A stretch of DNA of 56,408 nt from Pleurotus djamor (Eukaryota; Basidiomycota; Agaricomycetes; Agaricales; Pleurotaceae), in assembly GCA_029747585.1 (NCBI GenBank), contig JAPEVF010000272.1, positions 1 to 56,408 on the forward strand, read 5' to 3'. The notes below the pieces were generated by a model. That model was given only the letters and a program-made list of their open reading frames with translations, had not been told where the DNA came from and made no database searches. Made by a program: the position numbers and the translations under genes. The first letter of the stretch is position 1. Every line of letters starts with the position of its first letter. Below are positions 1-12,671 of the stretch, one piece after another.

Positions 1-65
1 AGATGTGTGAGAACGAGAGAGAGAGAGCGAGAGCGAGGAGGAGTAGAGGAGGAGAGGAGATGTTG
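1..65. repeat. GA-rich simple sequence
   Basis: This purine tract of GA, GAGC and GGAG units runs from the left edge and fades by about position 65. It is low-complexity DNA with no coding signal. It continues beyond the window edge, so its full length is unknown. Confidence 0.7.
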
Positions 66-1080
66 AGGGAAGATGGGGACTTTGGAGTGCAACTGGACCA
101 GTATTTATAGGAAGACGGCGAGGTGAGCGTTATCGTGCGTTTCCGAATGAACGGGATTCTAGAGGCTGCAGAAAAATTTGTGTGACGGCAGGACATCGGC
201 TAAAACTTAAGCGAAGGGTCCTAGCGCCGAGGACCCACAGTCTAGGCAGCCAAGTGCCCGCTTGAAACGAAAGAACGGGGCGAACAGTACGACGAGGAGA
301 GGGACAGTTTAATGAGTTCCCCGTTATCCCTGTCCGTTCCTGCTGGCAGTTGCTCACTGGTCCACGTCTTTGGCATACCACGGGCGCCTAATTGTGCAGC
401 AGGTGTATGGGTACGGCGATGAGGAGGGTAGAAAAGACGAAGAACGAGGAGGAGAAGGAGGGATAGGAGCCGGGAAAGGGGAAATCAGACTTGAATAGAA
501 TTTCTTCGCGCAGCTGGAATTTTGTGACTGACGCTCTCATTTCTACTCATACTCGTGCATATACATCTAAAACAAGCTACCGTGGTGCAAGAAGTGGCGG
601 AATTGACGATTCGGAGGTGGACTTGCATTTTCGGTGAACCCTGGTTCCCCAGCCCCTGAAGGACTTGGCGCTGCTTTCCATTTTGGCGATCGGACTCTGA
701 ACTCCTTCCCTTCCTCCACCACCACCATCGTTTCGCCGCCTATGCCTTCCCTGTCCATCTCACATTCATTCTTGCGCCTATTTAATCTTTTGCTGGATTT
801 TCTACCCTCTTTCTTTTTCCCGGAGCGATTTCCTCTTTTTTTCTGGAGCCGATGAACTCGACGTTTTCCTCGTCGCTTTCGGCTTGTTCCTCCACAACCC
901 ACTTCCCTCCTCCACCACTTCCCTTCCTTCGACCTCTGCCTATCCAAAAATGTCTCGAAACCGCTTTCTGACGATCCCGAGTCAAAACGACGCCGATAGA
1001 CTCGACTTTCTCGTATCCTTGTTCGGGTTCCGGCGGTTCTGCTTGTGGAACTAGTAAGCATGTTGATTCTCTCGCCAAGA
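66..1080. other. No supported gene; low-complexity DNA
   Basis: Open frames exist on the minus strand between about 567 and 1078, but they are made of Arg, Lys, Glu and Gly runs produced by pyrimidine-rich DNA. Two overlapping frames look equally poor. I see no conserved domain and no convincing intron pair. This may be a promoter, a UTR or decayed repeat DNA. Confidence 0.5.
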
Positions 1081-1091
1081 CATTCCCTGAT

Positions 1092-1883
1092 GAACGATAT
1101 ATATACAGAAATGCTTCATTTTATCAGTACCTCCTCTCCGACTCTCGAAACGGCGTCTCGCAAGTCCGAAAACTCCCCGAATCAACTCCCTACACCACGC
1201 GAGCTCGAAACGTCGTACTGGTAAGTATGCGAGTCACTCAAATCGTTTCCAATGCTGATGAACGATGTATATATAGAATTTCTCCATTTTATCGGTCTCT
1301 CCTGCACTTTTCGCCCTCGTATTCGAGTAAACACGTACGTTCCCCATTTATTCCGATTTCGAGACGCTTTTTNAACGATTTCTATACAGAAATGCGCCAT
1401 TTTATCGGTCCCACGAAGCTCTCCGACCCCCTCATCCTCGTTCCTTCGAAACGACGCAACCCTCTCGATTTTCAACTCGTTGGAAGGCGGAGTAACGATG
1501 TTTGCGTGACTCGAGGGAGTTTGAGGTGCGTTTCTTTGTTCCTTGTCTTTTATTGACTTGATAAGCAATATAGGTATAGAAATTCGCCATTTTATCGGTC
1601 CCGCCACCCTCCCTCTCCCTCTCATTCCTATTTCTTCGATTCAGCACCTCCAACGCCCTCTACACCTCGTACAATGACCCACGAGCGATATATATACAAA
1701 ACGGCGCCATTTTATCGCCACCACGGCCTCCCTCCTTCCTATTCCCTCGAATCGGCACCATGCACCGACTCTACGCACCCACGAACGATGTCTATACGAA
1801 ACAATACCCCATTTCGGCTCGGCACACAAGACTCCAGTGCCCGAACGAACGATGTCTATACAGAACGAAGCCATTTTATCGCC
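1092..1883 (+). repeat. Degenerate interspersed repeat, seven copies of a GAACGATrTmTATAcr...CATTTTATCG box
   Basis: A box of about 37 bp made of GAACGATGTATATACAGAA followed by nGCGCCATTTTATCGGTC recurs in direct orientation. Approximate copies are 1092-1127, 1260-1297, 1374-1410, 1561-1600, 1682-1719, 1782-1817 (most decayed) and 1847-1883. Copies are spaced about 65-190 bp apart. The DNA between boxes is also loosely repeated: CT-rich stretches, then TTCGAAAC- or TTCGAATC-like words and GCACC. This looks like an old tandem array with a unit of about 100-150 bp. An N at 1373 sits directly before copy 3. Minus-strand frames across it repeatedly read DKMAxF-like peptides, which is a consequence of the repeat and not evidence of a gene. 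Confidence 0.75.
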
Positions 1884-2726
1884 CTCCCGACCGACGTGTG
1901 AGACTCGGCTCACAACAAGCGAATCGACGCCGTGCGTGACTCATTCCTATTCATTGCGCCTAAAATGTGTCTCGGAACGATTTCGGCGACGCACAATCCA
2001 AGTTTTCTCTTCCTGGTCTCTCGAAACGGGCGCCACCTCCATTTCCCTTCCCTTTTCTCGCCAATCTCGCCGCCCATCAAGTATTTGCACATCAGGGTCA
2101 TTTTGCTTCACACCGATGGTTCACGGAACTGAGGCATGAGCTGCGCGGTTGGATGTCGTTTACGAGTAGACTCTAAGACTGTACTTTTATTTGTAGAGTA
2201 GATTTGACTCTTGAATGAAATTCAACCATTTTTGGACGGACTTGACATTTTCGCGAAGTTCAGGTTCAATCGTAGGGTAAGTTTACGTAGTAACGAAGAA
2301 AAACTATTTTCACGGAAATAAGTAGTTGCTGTTGAGAGTCGAGGCACGGAGATATTATCGGGAGAGACTAGACACGGAGGCGAAGACGTAGCCGAGGGCA
2401 GAGGGGGAGAAATTTTACATGTGGTCAGTGCGCAAGTCTTGGGAGTGACGTGGCTTGGTGTATTTAAGGNCGGGGGGTCAGAGTCAGTTTCGAGCATCCA
2501 TTCCCTCTTCCCGTGTCGTTATGCTGGCATTATGCCTCACCTCCAAGTCTCCTCTCCTCGTAGCTAGTCTCGTAGTCTACTACCCACATGTATTAGATAG
2601 TCACACGGAGAGGCTGGCATGCTGCCGGTCTCTCCGCCAATGAAAAGGGGATGAGCGCTACGGACCTATCAGAAACCATCGATTTTTATTTCGACAACTC
2701 CCTAGGTAATCCCTCGCACTTTTGTT
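1884..2726. other. Intergenic, nothing recognised
   Basis: Only short unconserved frames are present. An N at 2470 lies beside a run of G. The right part is presumably the 3' flank of the UPF3 gene that ends at 2727. Confidence 0.5.
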
Positions 2727-4345
2727 TCAGGAAGTATCTTGCTTTCTCACGCCACCTCGGCCTCGTCCTCTCCCTCTTCCAGGCCCAAAGTTGGGTGGAG
2801 GGGGANGCAGCATCTATCCTTGCTGTCAGAGCTTCGTTGCTAACCAGCTGAGGAGCATCGATGCGCTGCAATATCCCAGGAACGCGGACCTCCCCAGCTT
2901 CGTTCCCTCCACCTCCACCACCCTCCTTACGACGACGTCTAGGACTCCGAGGAGGATTGGGAGTAGTTGGTGTCTGTGGCGTCGCTTTCGGAGTTTCAGC
3001 GCCGTCTTTGGCTTCTTCGTTGGTGTTGTTGGTAGAGTTATCATCTTTCTCTCGTTTGCGGCTGACACCGACACCACTAAGAGCTGCCTCAAACTGTCTG
3101 GATGCGATCCCCAGTCGCATCCTCCTGGGAGCAGTCGGTGGCTGAGCAGCGGCACCACCTGGAGTCTGACTCTGAGCTTTAGACGGTCCAGCTTGAGCAG
3201 GCGGAGCTGAATCTGCTGCTGAGGGAGCGGCATCTCCAGAGGCAGCCTGTTTGCCACGATTTTTCGGCGGCTTAGGTGGCTTGACCTGAGGGGGCGCGTT
3301 CGAGTTCGATCCACCTGAGAGACTAGGCTTCTGCTGTCCCTGCGGCGGCTTGACGGGTGTGGGTGTCTGAGCATTTGGAGGAGGGCCTGTCGCTTTAGGC
3401 GGTGGTCCTCCTCGCTTATTTTTCCTGTTCCCACTAGGAGAGTCGGGCGTCGGACGAACGGGCTCGGGACGGGCGTTTTGACCAGGCAAAGGTTTCTTGG
3501 CCTCATTCTTACGGATGTTGTAGTGCGGGTGATTCCGAAGGATGGCCTCTCTGTCTTTGGCCGCGGATTTCTCTGCTTTAAGTGCCTCTAGTAGAGGAGT
3601 TGTAGTGGGTGCAGGTGCGGGCTGCGTTGAAGCAACTAGACAAGGGTCAAGTTGTGTCTCGACAAAGTGATAGGTAAGAACTTACTGAGCGTCTCAAGCG
3701 AGACCGATTCTGGCTTCTCCTTGGATGCGCTAAGTGCCTCGATGAAGGAGACGTAATCGTCATCTAATACAACGCGGCAACATGAGCCAAATTTCATGCA
3801 CGTCAATCATCACTCACCTTTCTCGATAGTGGCATTCCGCGCATCGGGCTTCTTGCGCTCGGACGGAACCTTTTGATAAGGCGCAAATTCCACTACGGCC
3901 TGGTACTCGTTCCCTGACGGCCACATGTCAACTTACAGCAACCTAGCAACAACACAAATTTGCGAAATACCTGCTTTATCCCTGAATAAATGACCATCAT
4001 ACTCTCGACTAAATGTCGCCAACTGGTCCTCGTTCTTGAAGGCGATGTATGCTCTCGACGGNTGTGTTTTCCTTGCCCAGACTGAACCGAGCTCAGTGAC
4101 ATAGAACCTTGCGAGATACCGTTGCAATCGTCGTACCGTTTGCTCGCCTTTCCTGGATAGAAGATCTTCCAGTTGACGGACCCGTCAGCGACCCAGGCCT
4201 GCACACTACCCCAGAATATTTCCTCGGGTAGATTAGGTGGGAGTCGTCGGACGACGGCTTTCAGCCTCTCGTTTGTTGGAGGAGCTGCCTGTACATTCCG
4301 CTCTGTGTCTCGCTCCTTCTTCTGTTTGGAGGGTTTGGTAGCCAT
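2727..4345 (-). CDS. UPF3: UPF3/SMG4-like nonsense-mediated mRNA decay factor
   Basis: UPF3 bridges the exon-junction complex and UPF2 in nonsense-mediated mRNA decay. It shuttles between nucleus and cytoplasm. Five exons give about 466 aa: 4345-4137, 4081-3971, 3913-3818, 3763-3686 and 3635-2727. Introns are 50-57 bp and GT-AG. The conserved Smg4/UPF3 RNP-like domain fills residues about 28-190, with LKAVVRRLPPNLPEEIF, PSRAYIAFKNEDQLATFSRE, YDGHLFRDK and VVEFAPYQKVPSE all present. The rest is a Pro/Ala/Gln-rich tail ending in an RG-repeat stretch (GRGRGRGRGG) and RKQDTS. Ns at 4062 and 2806 each break the frame. Dropping both restores KRLGKENTPSRAY and the PPPPNFGPGRGRG ending, so I treat them as spurious bases. 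The family call is very secure and the C-terminal frame depends on the N correction. Confidence 0.92.
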
Positions 4346-4529
4346 GATTGATTGAGCTGGAGCGCTGCGCGAGCTGATGAACGTCGAACGTTGAAGACAA
4401 AATTTTGTGACCGTGGTAAAGTCTTTTCCCACGATCAATACAGGCGTGTAAAGCATCTACGATCTACGCTTGCTGTCTATTCTCAGAGGATCGATTGTCA
4501 TCCTCTCGTCATAGAGGTTGGTTTCCAGC

Positions 4530-7092
4530 CTACGCTTGCTGATCATCTGCGCCTCTCCACCTTTTCTTCAAGCCCAAAGGCAGCCAAAAACTAGGGTAAA
4601 CCATCGTCTGCTCCTCCAGGTACCAATACCTTCTCCCATCATCCAATCCTTGCATGTCGACCCGATCGTCCCAGTCATCCATCTCTATATCCGAATCACT
4701 GTCGTTGCCATCGTCCTTGAGGTCCCCTACCCTCGCCAGCTCAACGAAACAACCCCCCAAACCCATCCCAATGGCTTTCTTCAAGACATCAAAAACCTCT
4801 GTTGCCTTGTCGTGTTGCGCGTCAATGAGGATCGTGATTTCGTCCGACAAGATGTTGTGCACTTTGGTGATGCGTTGACCGTCAGTTAGTTCGAGGCCTT
4901 TGCCTGGAAGGCCGGCCGGTTGGTATGGACCAGGCATCCTACGTTCCACGCGGCCAAGTGAATGGACTCCTACTTCCTGCCGGACGTCCGTGTAGAGCCA
5001 CGGTTCTAGGACGACGCGAACAAACCTTCGTGCCAGCTGAACCTCCATCTCCTCTGGGTCCTTGGAGTCAAAACGCACTTCCTTGTTCAGAATTTCCTGG
5101 TCAACACCTTCCCCTGGCTTCAACACCGCTTTGATTCGGCGCAATGAAGTTTCCACTAACCCAGGCGCGTGCGTGTCAGACAAGGCGCACGATTCGCCCA
5201 GGAGGTCCTGAAGCGTTCGAACAGGCGTGGCGACCCATGCATCCACAGACGTTGTCGTCGTATCCCAGCTGTCTGCATATCCGGAACTATCCCAAAAGCT
5301 AGTCGAACCATCAGCTGTCCATCCTTGGTCTTCAGCAGGTGTGTTTGGGCTCAGAGTATCAGAACCAGACGGCGTAGATGGTCCTGGTTCGTCATCCTCA
5401 ATTACATCCATATCCATCGACAATGGTGGCCCTTTCTGAGGGTCGATGAACTTCATCCATGTCGGCCGAATGATGGCTTCCGCGTCCAAATTGTCTTCGA
5501 TGACGGCCTTTGCATCCATGAGCTCTTCATCCAATTCGGGCACCATCATCTGCGCTACTTGCGCTTCGATATCGTCCTGTTCGTCTGCGATGTGTATACG
5601 AGGTCGTTTGGGGCTGCGTCCTGCTTCCGTGTACCCATATTTTTGCTCGACTCCCTCGTTGTCCTCATTCTTGGGAATCCCCGTCACCTCAACTACACAT
5701 CTCCTCACCTCGACGCCCTCCTGGACATCAACATTATCGCTGACGACCTCGGCTACTGGCTCTTCATCGCTCTGAGGAACCTCCTCGGCAGGTGGATCGT
5801 AGACGACGGTCTTATAGCCATCTGCCTTTCGTCCCCAATGTGCTTTGGCGGCAGCCGAAAATGAGTACGGTTCAACCCATTGAGCGATTAGGGAAGTAAG
5901 TGGGAGTTCTTGCAATGCCTCCTCCGCGACGGCCAATGATGCGGTCAAAGCTTCACTGATTTGTCGCATTTCTAGATTAATTTGGTCTGCTTGGTTTTGA
6001 GGGCAGCCATCGCTCTCGTATGGATGCTGGTCTGGATCAAAAATGGCGGAACGAAGGATGAAGTTGTAGAAAAAGATGAGGAGGCGGGGTACATAGACCA
6101 AATTTTGTTCCATCCTACCAAAGCTGTCAAATCAAAATCCCTGTACCCGAGAATGTCAAACTCACCACATGATCCCTCGGGCACGCATATAAGATGACAA
6201 GAAAACCTTTGTGCCTCGTTCAGGATCCGCGAGAAAAGCTAGCATCTTTTCTTCCAGGGAAAGTGTAGGCTTCGGGAGATCTTTTAGAACGTCGAAATCA
6301 TGTCGGATCCGCGGCGGTTTCTCTTCGCGCTCTGGCTCAGGACATTTAGTGTTGTGAACCGTAGGTCCTTGGTCAGCATACTCTTCTTCGTCTGACATGA
6401 TATCGTCGTCATCGCCGTTCCCAGGGGCGTCGAAGTCTGAGTCCTTGTTTAGAGGCCCACGTCCAGGAAATCGAGGCTCTGAATCATCGTGGAGGACGCC
6501 GATGTAAAATCGAAACTATCGAAAAGAAATATCGCGATCAGCGTCAATTCTTGGTCAATCAAGGTGTGAGTCACTTTACCTTCTCCCATGAGTGCCAAAC
6601 AATTGTTTGATGGGTTGGCCATTTTCGATATTTACTGAAGTCATATACCGCTTTGTTCATTCTATCCTGTGGGGTCGATGTCCTATTTCTCCTTATAAGC
6701 CTCACTGCTCATCTTGTGGTAAGTTGAAAGACTTACGGCTCAACAACGGTAGAACGAAGATATTCAACTTCTTCCCATTCTTGCCACCATTGATGCGCAG
6801 ATGACTGTGCGGGTTTACCAGATACCCTTGTCGTAGTTTGAGGTCTTGCCTCAGGAATCGGGGGCTGTTTCTTCTTACCCTCTCTTCTCGCATCACTCTT
6901 GGCTTCATCATTGTCATGTTTCTTTTCCAACTCCACAGTAGGGATGCCTCTTCCATCAACTTCAATATCTCCGTCTCCAGCCCCAAGTTCAAGCTGGATT
7001 CCACATTCGCGAAACTGCGAAAACGGGGTGATTTCAGCATCGGGGGGTGCGGGAGGAAAAGGAGGGAACGTGTATGGTCTTGCGTTGGACAT
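4530..7092 (-). CDS. Arb1-like protein (putative Argonaute siRNA chaperone subunit)
   Basis: Four exons (7092-6737, 6682-6580, 6515-6166, 6114-4530) encode about 797 aa. Introns are 54, 64 and 51 bp. The N-terminal third is charged and disordered. The middle holds LSLEEKMLAFLADPERG, then FLSSYMRARGIMW and a helical stretch (LLIFFYNFILRSAIF). The C-terminal part has ITILIDAQ, IGMGLGGCFVELARVG and a closing YWYLEEQTMVYPSFW. This order resembles the Arb1 family known from fission yeast, whose member acts with Argonaute in heterochromatic RNA silencing. The resemblance is by eye and partial. The safer statement is that this is a conserved basidiomycete protein. It lies between UPF3 and a MYND protein on the same strand. 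The start ATG opens a frame with no upstream in-frame alternative that I could support. Confidence 0.6.
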
Positions 7093-7228
7093 CGTGGTTG
7101 GTGAACAAGAACGAAAAAGAAGGATTACAGCTGCTTCTTAAGGAAACGGCGATCTTTGAAGTGACGAAGTCAAAGGGTCTCCTGTCCCTTCAGGAGCTAC
7201 TGTTACTATACAACAATTGAAACTACTT

Positions 7229-10200
7229 TTATGGGGCCTTGCAGTTGACTTTATGTCGTTTCCAAGCTGCTTTTTGGCAGGCTGGAGAGCAGTAGCTAAC
7301 CAGTTTGCACCGCGCGCAGCGTAGTAATTTCGGTTTTCCAGGACCTCCACAAGCAGCACACTTCTCAGGATCATTGTCACCTACATCCGCACCCAAAGGC
7401 GACCCTATCTCCTCCAAAAATCCTGGTGCGTACAAAGGACTTATGGCGGCGCGAGTCACAAAGGGAGTCAAACGCTTCCACTTCGTCCTCTCTGCGAAGT
7501 CACCTAGGTCGTTCCCAGCCCCACAGGAGCAAATCGGGTTTTCAGCAGGTTCAGTGGTAAGTGGGATCTTCCCAGCTTGAACGTATTCGCATTGCGGTAG
7601 ATGACGCCATCTTCGAGCGCGTTCTGCGAAGGCAGGAAGAAGGCGCTTCCATGCCACCATTTCCTCCTTAAACGTCGCAATCCGGATAGCTTGGCGGCCA
7701 GCGGAGATCTCTTGAAGTTCTTCATAGATGTTGGACATCACCCCGGGTGTGAGTGGGAGAATGTATGCATCCGCAACAACGGTATTTGAGGGAAGATCGA
7801 TCCGTACCTCCTCTACGAATATCAGGGTATAGATACCGATATCTGGGGGCATATCCAGGGCGAAAATCTTGGACTTCACATCTTGGACATTGGAGGCAAT
7901 TAACAGTAAAGATGCGATGGTGTCCTTGACGTTACATATGACGTCCCTCTGTTCTTGAGGTTGCTGATCTCTTGCAAGCCTTTCTCTCTCAGAGAATGTG
8001 GCAGCCATATGAGCTCGAAGGAGAGAAAGTCGCGACGGTCCGTGGTTAGTATCAAGGGAAGGGAGTCGATCCAAATCGAGATAATGAACAAATTGAAGGA
8101 CAGGCGACTTGCGCGTCAAGATGGGTGCAGGATCGAAAAAGCGGTTCTTAGGAAGATCAGGTTGGGTAGGCGATGCTAGGACCTGGCAGGGGGAAGAAGG
8201 CTGAAGTCAACACTTTGTTCACTCGAGTAGTGGACTCGGTATCTGCTAACCTCAATGTAGCTACTCTTTCTGGCTATTCGTAGCTTCGCGTTGGGACCAT
8301 CAACGGGTAGCTCAAAGTCAGCTTCGAAGGCGAACGTGCCATATTCCACTTTCAAAGTCGATTGTGAAGTCTGTACAACACCAACACTCGCTCCATCAAG
8401 AAGAGACTTCCTCGCTTCCGGCTCAGTAATGTCTATCCTGGACTTGAGCAGACTAATCCCCTGGGACCCTGGGTGCAGTTCCACGATGTTGAGTTTCGCA
8501 TTCGCCTCCTGGGCAGCTTTAAAGCCTTTGATGGAAGCGGGTGTCTTGGAGATCAAGTTTAATTCCTCATAGATCCCAGGACGCCACCTAAGGACATGGA
8601 TACGTTCAGTATCCATCAGGTTCGTCTCATATAGGCTCAAGAAGACCCCAAGCTTGGGAACGAGCCTTCGCGACGCAATGGGTGAAGGATGGACAGAGAG
8701 TCCAATCTTGGTGTTCTTGACTTCTTGTCGAAGGATCCAAGTAGGCAGCCAAACGGATACGATAGCATCTGAGGATCCTTGTATTCCCTTTGGATCTTCA
8801 TCGATCTCCACCAGAGGTTCACCCGGATACACTTCGTTCTCTACCACACGACATTTTCCAAAACATATTTGGAACGAAGCGAACATATTGTGGGCATACG
8901 ATAGTTTCAGATCAACCTGTAGGACAGGCGTGCCTATCTCCTCAGGCGGGATATCGGTGAGGACTCTGAGTCGGTTGCGCGGTACCACGAGCAAGACGCA
9001 TACGACTCCAGGGATATCTTGCCATCCTCGGAATCTCCCCAAGTCCTGGTCCTGAGGTGGGCAGGTGTCCTGGTCCGTTTGTAGAGTGTCGTAATCAAAG
9101 ACCCCAGTAAGATGCAACCAAACATATAGATCCTGGAAAAAGTTCGTTCCCAACACCAGACTTCGCTCATTCTGAATTTTGTCCATCAAAAGATTCATGA
9201 ACGAATCCCAATTCGTAGCGATACGACCTCGGATGGATCGAAGGAGCATGGCGAAGGATTTCCGGGTGTAGTGTTTGAGAGTCATTTCCCCGAGAAGTCG
9301 ATCAAGCTGGACGCCGCCTCGCAGGTGTTCCGTACCTTCAGCAATGAACATCTTCAGGAACACCTGGTGGAGGAATTGCGCTAGCTGTGCTGGGTCGAAG
9401 GAGGGTCGAGTGACCTTCTCGCCATAGGCAGCGGAACACAATTTCCACACAAATGTTTCTCTGTGTACTTGCTCTCCGACGGTTGAGGCTGAGTTGAACA
9501 AGTATTCATTCACCATCGAAGTGGTTGAAAACCCAGAAGAATACGCGGTTGAGCTTATACCAAGCAAGAGCGACATGGTGCCGATATCACCATAAAGCCT
9601 ATATTCCAGTGACCCCTTCGAGGTTGCTCCAGCAGGAAGCAGGGTATCCGTGATGAGGGAAGAGACGGCGCTCTCTTCCAGCAGGGGAACGGTGGCTAGG
9701 AGGACGTTCAACATTCCAAGATGATCAGCGAGGTTGGAAGTGTCGATCACATTGAACAGGGCAGGGGCATCACCAACTACGTTGTAATCCGTTGACACCA
9801 ATGGTATACATTGACTCGTCCAAGGGGATTTGTAAGGAGAGGTCATCAAGTTGATTCCTTCTTTCTTCGCGTGCAAAGCGTAACAGAAGGAAAGGGCTTC
9901 GCCGATGAAGAATCGAACGATCGTTCTAGACTTGGCATCCTTGAAAGCGTTGCACCAGGCTTGGAATTCGTTGAAGACGCATTGGTCAATATCTGCTAGC
10001 GTGATAGTCGAAGGATTCGGTGGATCTCCGGTGAGACCCTTCAGAGGGGCAAGTACTGGGGCAAGGTGAAATCCCAGAATGGGGTCAGTCCCATGATGGA
10101 TATTGCAGCGCTCCCCGGCGCTCGTGAACGCGTATGTAGGATTGACGAAGGTGGCCGACGCGGCGGAACCAATGGTCGTGAGCCCAGTGTCCCAGAATGA

Positions 10201-10929
10201 CTTGAAATGTTGCATCCCAAGAGACATCAATTCGATAAACCAGATCCCGGCAGTGCGCATTGTCGTGTCGAAGACTTCAAGTTTCCTTTGCTTTTTAAAC
10301 TCGGAGGCGAATCGTGTTCTCGCAGCCGCTTGATCCTTGGGACCTCTCGAACCTAGTTCAGCGTACTTGAGCCAGAATTTATGAAGTTCGGAGCAAGTGT
10401 CTGCTGTGCAAAGCTTCAGATAGCTCCAGAACGGGGATGACCTCCAAGCCTGGAGATCTTTGGAGGCCTCGGCAAGTTTGCGTGACTGTGATACGACAAG
10501 CGACAGTGCGCCTTCATCGATATATAGGTGATAGAAGATGCACCATAAATTTTTGACATCGGCGTCCTCTTCCTGTATCAAGCTGAGGAGAAGGATATTG
10601 CGCGCTTAAAGTCAAGTGAGCCCCAAGCTGGTGTTCAAGACCACAACATCGAAGACGCACCTACAACGCCTGGCTCGATGTCGCAGCAGGTCACGTCCAA
10701 CGTCCTACTTTTGCCTATTTCCTTGTCAAACCCCCGTGGAAATCATGATCAGATTCGCCTCACCACAGACCGATACCGTATGTAAGATGCTTCGCGGGTC
10801 GCCACAGCCTAGAAGCAAGGCGCGACAATCTTCCTCCAAGGGGAGGTGATCCAACAGATTAATGGCTGGTGTGTTCCCCGTCGCATAGAAGAATGTTTTT
10901 GTTGGGAGGTATGTGGGATGGGCATACAT
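7229..10929 (-). CDS. DUF4470 and MYND zinc-finger protein
   Basis: Four exons (10929-10764, 10714-10661, 10604-8251, 8182-7229) encode about 1175 aa. The N-terminus carries a DUF4470 signature: FFYATGNTPAINLLDHLP, then LLLGCGDPRSIL, then LDVTCCDIEPGVVARNILLL. The latter two resemble methyltransferase-fold motifs. A long central region lacks motifs I can name. The last 45 residues form a MYND finger: CAACG, then LLRCARCKLVSYCSPACQ, then WKRHKVNC, with all Cys and His ligands present. MYND fingers usually mediate protein-protein contacts. This domain pair is a known, expanded family in Agaricomycetes with no firm function. An in-frame upstream ATG at 11040 exists, but 10929 fits the usual short lead into the FFY motif. 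Confidence 0.85.
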
Positions 10930-11353
10930 GATGGCCAGAAACAAAGAGGCTACTCCGCGTGTTGTGATAGTGGCACGGGTTGTAAATCCTACGTAAAAAG
11001 ACCACCTTTGCCTTGCACACGCGTCGTATGCGTAAATCAAAGCTTAAGTGATGAGGCTGATGAGGGCTTGAAACAAAAACAGAGAATATCACCCATGATA
11101 TACGCCTGATACTTATAAGTACGCGCGGTTGCGCACGGACCAACTCAAAACTGATTTCAAGGACAACAACTTCGACCGGTGGGTGTTTTCAAGCTACCAA
11201 CATCTCAAACTCGGTACGCAGATTGCATACGATCCTATCGCCATGTTCGCACCAGTGGCATTGCGCTTCGATGGCGATATCTGTGGGGGACACGCGAGCT
11301 GCAAGGTGAAACAAGGAAGGAGAATGGTTGCCCCATAAAATACAGGCGAAAAA
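10930..11353. other. Intergenic spacer between two minus-strand genes
   Basis: This 424-bp spacer should hold the 3' flank of the WD40 gene and the promoter of the MYND gene. I saw no clear TATA box and no further open frame worth calling. Confidence 0.5.
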
Positions 11354-12671
11354 CTACACGGTCACACTATGTTCAATCTCGCCGAGTAGCATAGTGCCGT
11401 CTTTGCTACCGGTTAGAACTGGGATCATTGTTAGTTGAGATATCGCGTAGAGAAAAGCGTATTAAACGCAACTGATAGGCTCCTTCGGGTGGAAGTCTAC
11501 AGAGGTGACGGTCCCCTTGTGGCCTGGAAGCTATCAAGGCATTAGTTAAGGAAGGAAGTTGACAAGAGGTCACGCGTACTTTGTACAATATTTTACTGCT
11601 TTCCACTTCCCATATAGTCACCATTCTGTCGGCTCCACCCACGGCGACGCGTTGACCACCATCGTCGCGACTCCACGCAGCCCGAAGCAAGGTATTTTCG
11701 AAGCCAGCCGGTGCACCAAGCAGGACACGATGAACCCGCGAAGGTGAGGGAGAGAATGGCCGGACGTCGTGAATGATTGTCTGGGAAGACAATGAGGGGG
11801 ATAGAAGGTACGACCCATTGGGAGAAACAGATAGCGATGTCGGGGTATCCGTATGGCCTCCCAAACTGTACACCTCTTGTCCCTTCCTTATATCATACAC
11901 ATGAATCTCGTTGTCCAACGCGCCGATGTATAGATTCTGCGCGTCTGCACTCCAAGCCACAGCGGTGACAGGACAACCAATTTCAAACGACGAGATTGGG
12001 ACTTTTGCCACGCCATCATCGTCTGCCTCCCATATTTTGACGGTTCCGTCATCAGAACCGGTTGCAAGGAGTTCGGTGCCAGAGCCTGAGGCCATTGTCC
12101 GGTCGAGAGAGTTTATTATTTCGCGATGAGCTCGAATCCGACGGACCCTTTGGCCGGTCGTCACGTCCGTGATACACAGCGTGTGATCGGCACCGACAGA
12201 GTAGATGGTTGGCGAAAACAGCGACCACTGAAGGTCGAGTATGGGGGCTTTCGTGAGACTGGAAATGAGACCATAATTGGTGTTCGGTGGATACGTCTTC
12301 CACAGTGCTGCAAAACGATGAGAAAAAGATGGACGCGCCCGCGTTGAGAAATCTTTACTCACATAGACTTCGGTCAGCAGAACAGGCCGCGATATTCTGA
12401 CCTGAAGGGTCGAATCTACAGCTCATTATTTCGCCCTACTTGAACTCAGTATCTTCTTGCAAAATGTAGCACTGAGACGTACGGAATGTGCCCCAGCCAG
12501 ACTGATGATGGGTGCTTCCAAACTGCTCGTCCTCTTCACAGTGCGTATAAGCCCTTTTTGCCTGTCATCTCCAGACGATGATATGGCAAGCTGAGTCGTT
12601 GGGGGAGTCGAAGACCGGGCTCGTTTGATGAGCACGCCTTCTGGCGGTGGCGACCCTCCTCGCTTCGACAT
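11354..12671 (-). CDS. SNRNP40: U5 snRNP 40-kDa WD40 protein (Spf38/SNRNP40-like)
   Basis: This is a WD40 component of the U5 snRNP, part of the spliceosome in the nucleus. Five exons (12671-12483, 12435-12363, 12307-11580, 11530-11473, 11418-11354) give 370 aa, close to the family length. A short variable start (SPPPEGVLIKRARS) leads into LEAPIISLAGAHS. WD repeats follow, with family-typical strings WKTYPPNTNYGLISSL, RIRAHREIINSLDRTMA, LLATGSDDGTVKIWE, GALDNEIHVYDIRKGQ and AGFENTLLRAAWS. The last exons encode LPGHKGTVTSVDFHP and LTGSKDGTMLLGEIE. Introns are 47-55 bp and in phase. Nothing suggests that it is broken. Confidence 0.93.

Noticed and set aside
567..1078. Two overlapping minus-strand open frames of 98-164 codons
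   Set aside because: Their content is Arg/Lys/Glu/Gly runs forced by pyrimidine-rich DNA. No conserved motif and no supporting splice sites.
1182..1913. Minus-strand frames reading repeated DKMAxF-like peptides
   Set aside because: The repetition comes from the DNA repeat at 1092-1883, the frames shift between copies, and stops interrupt them.
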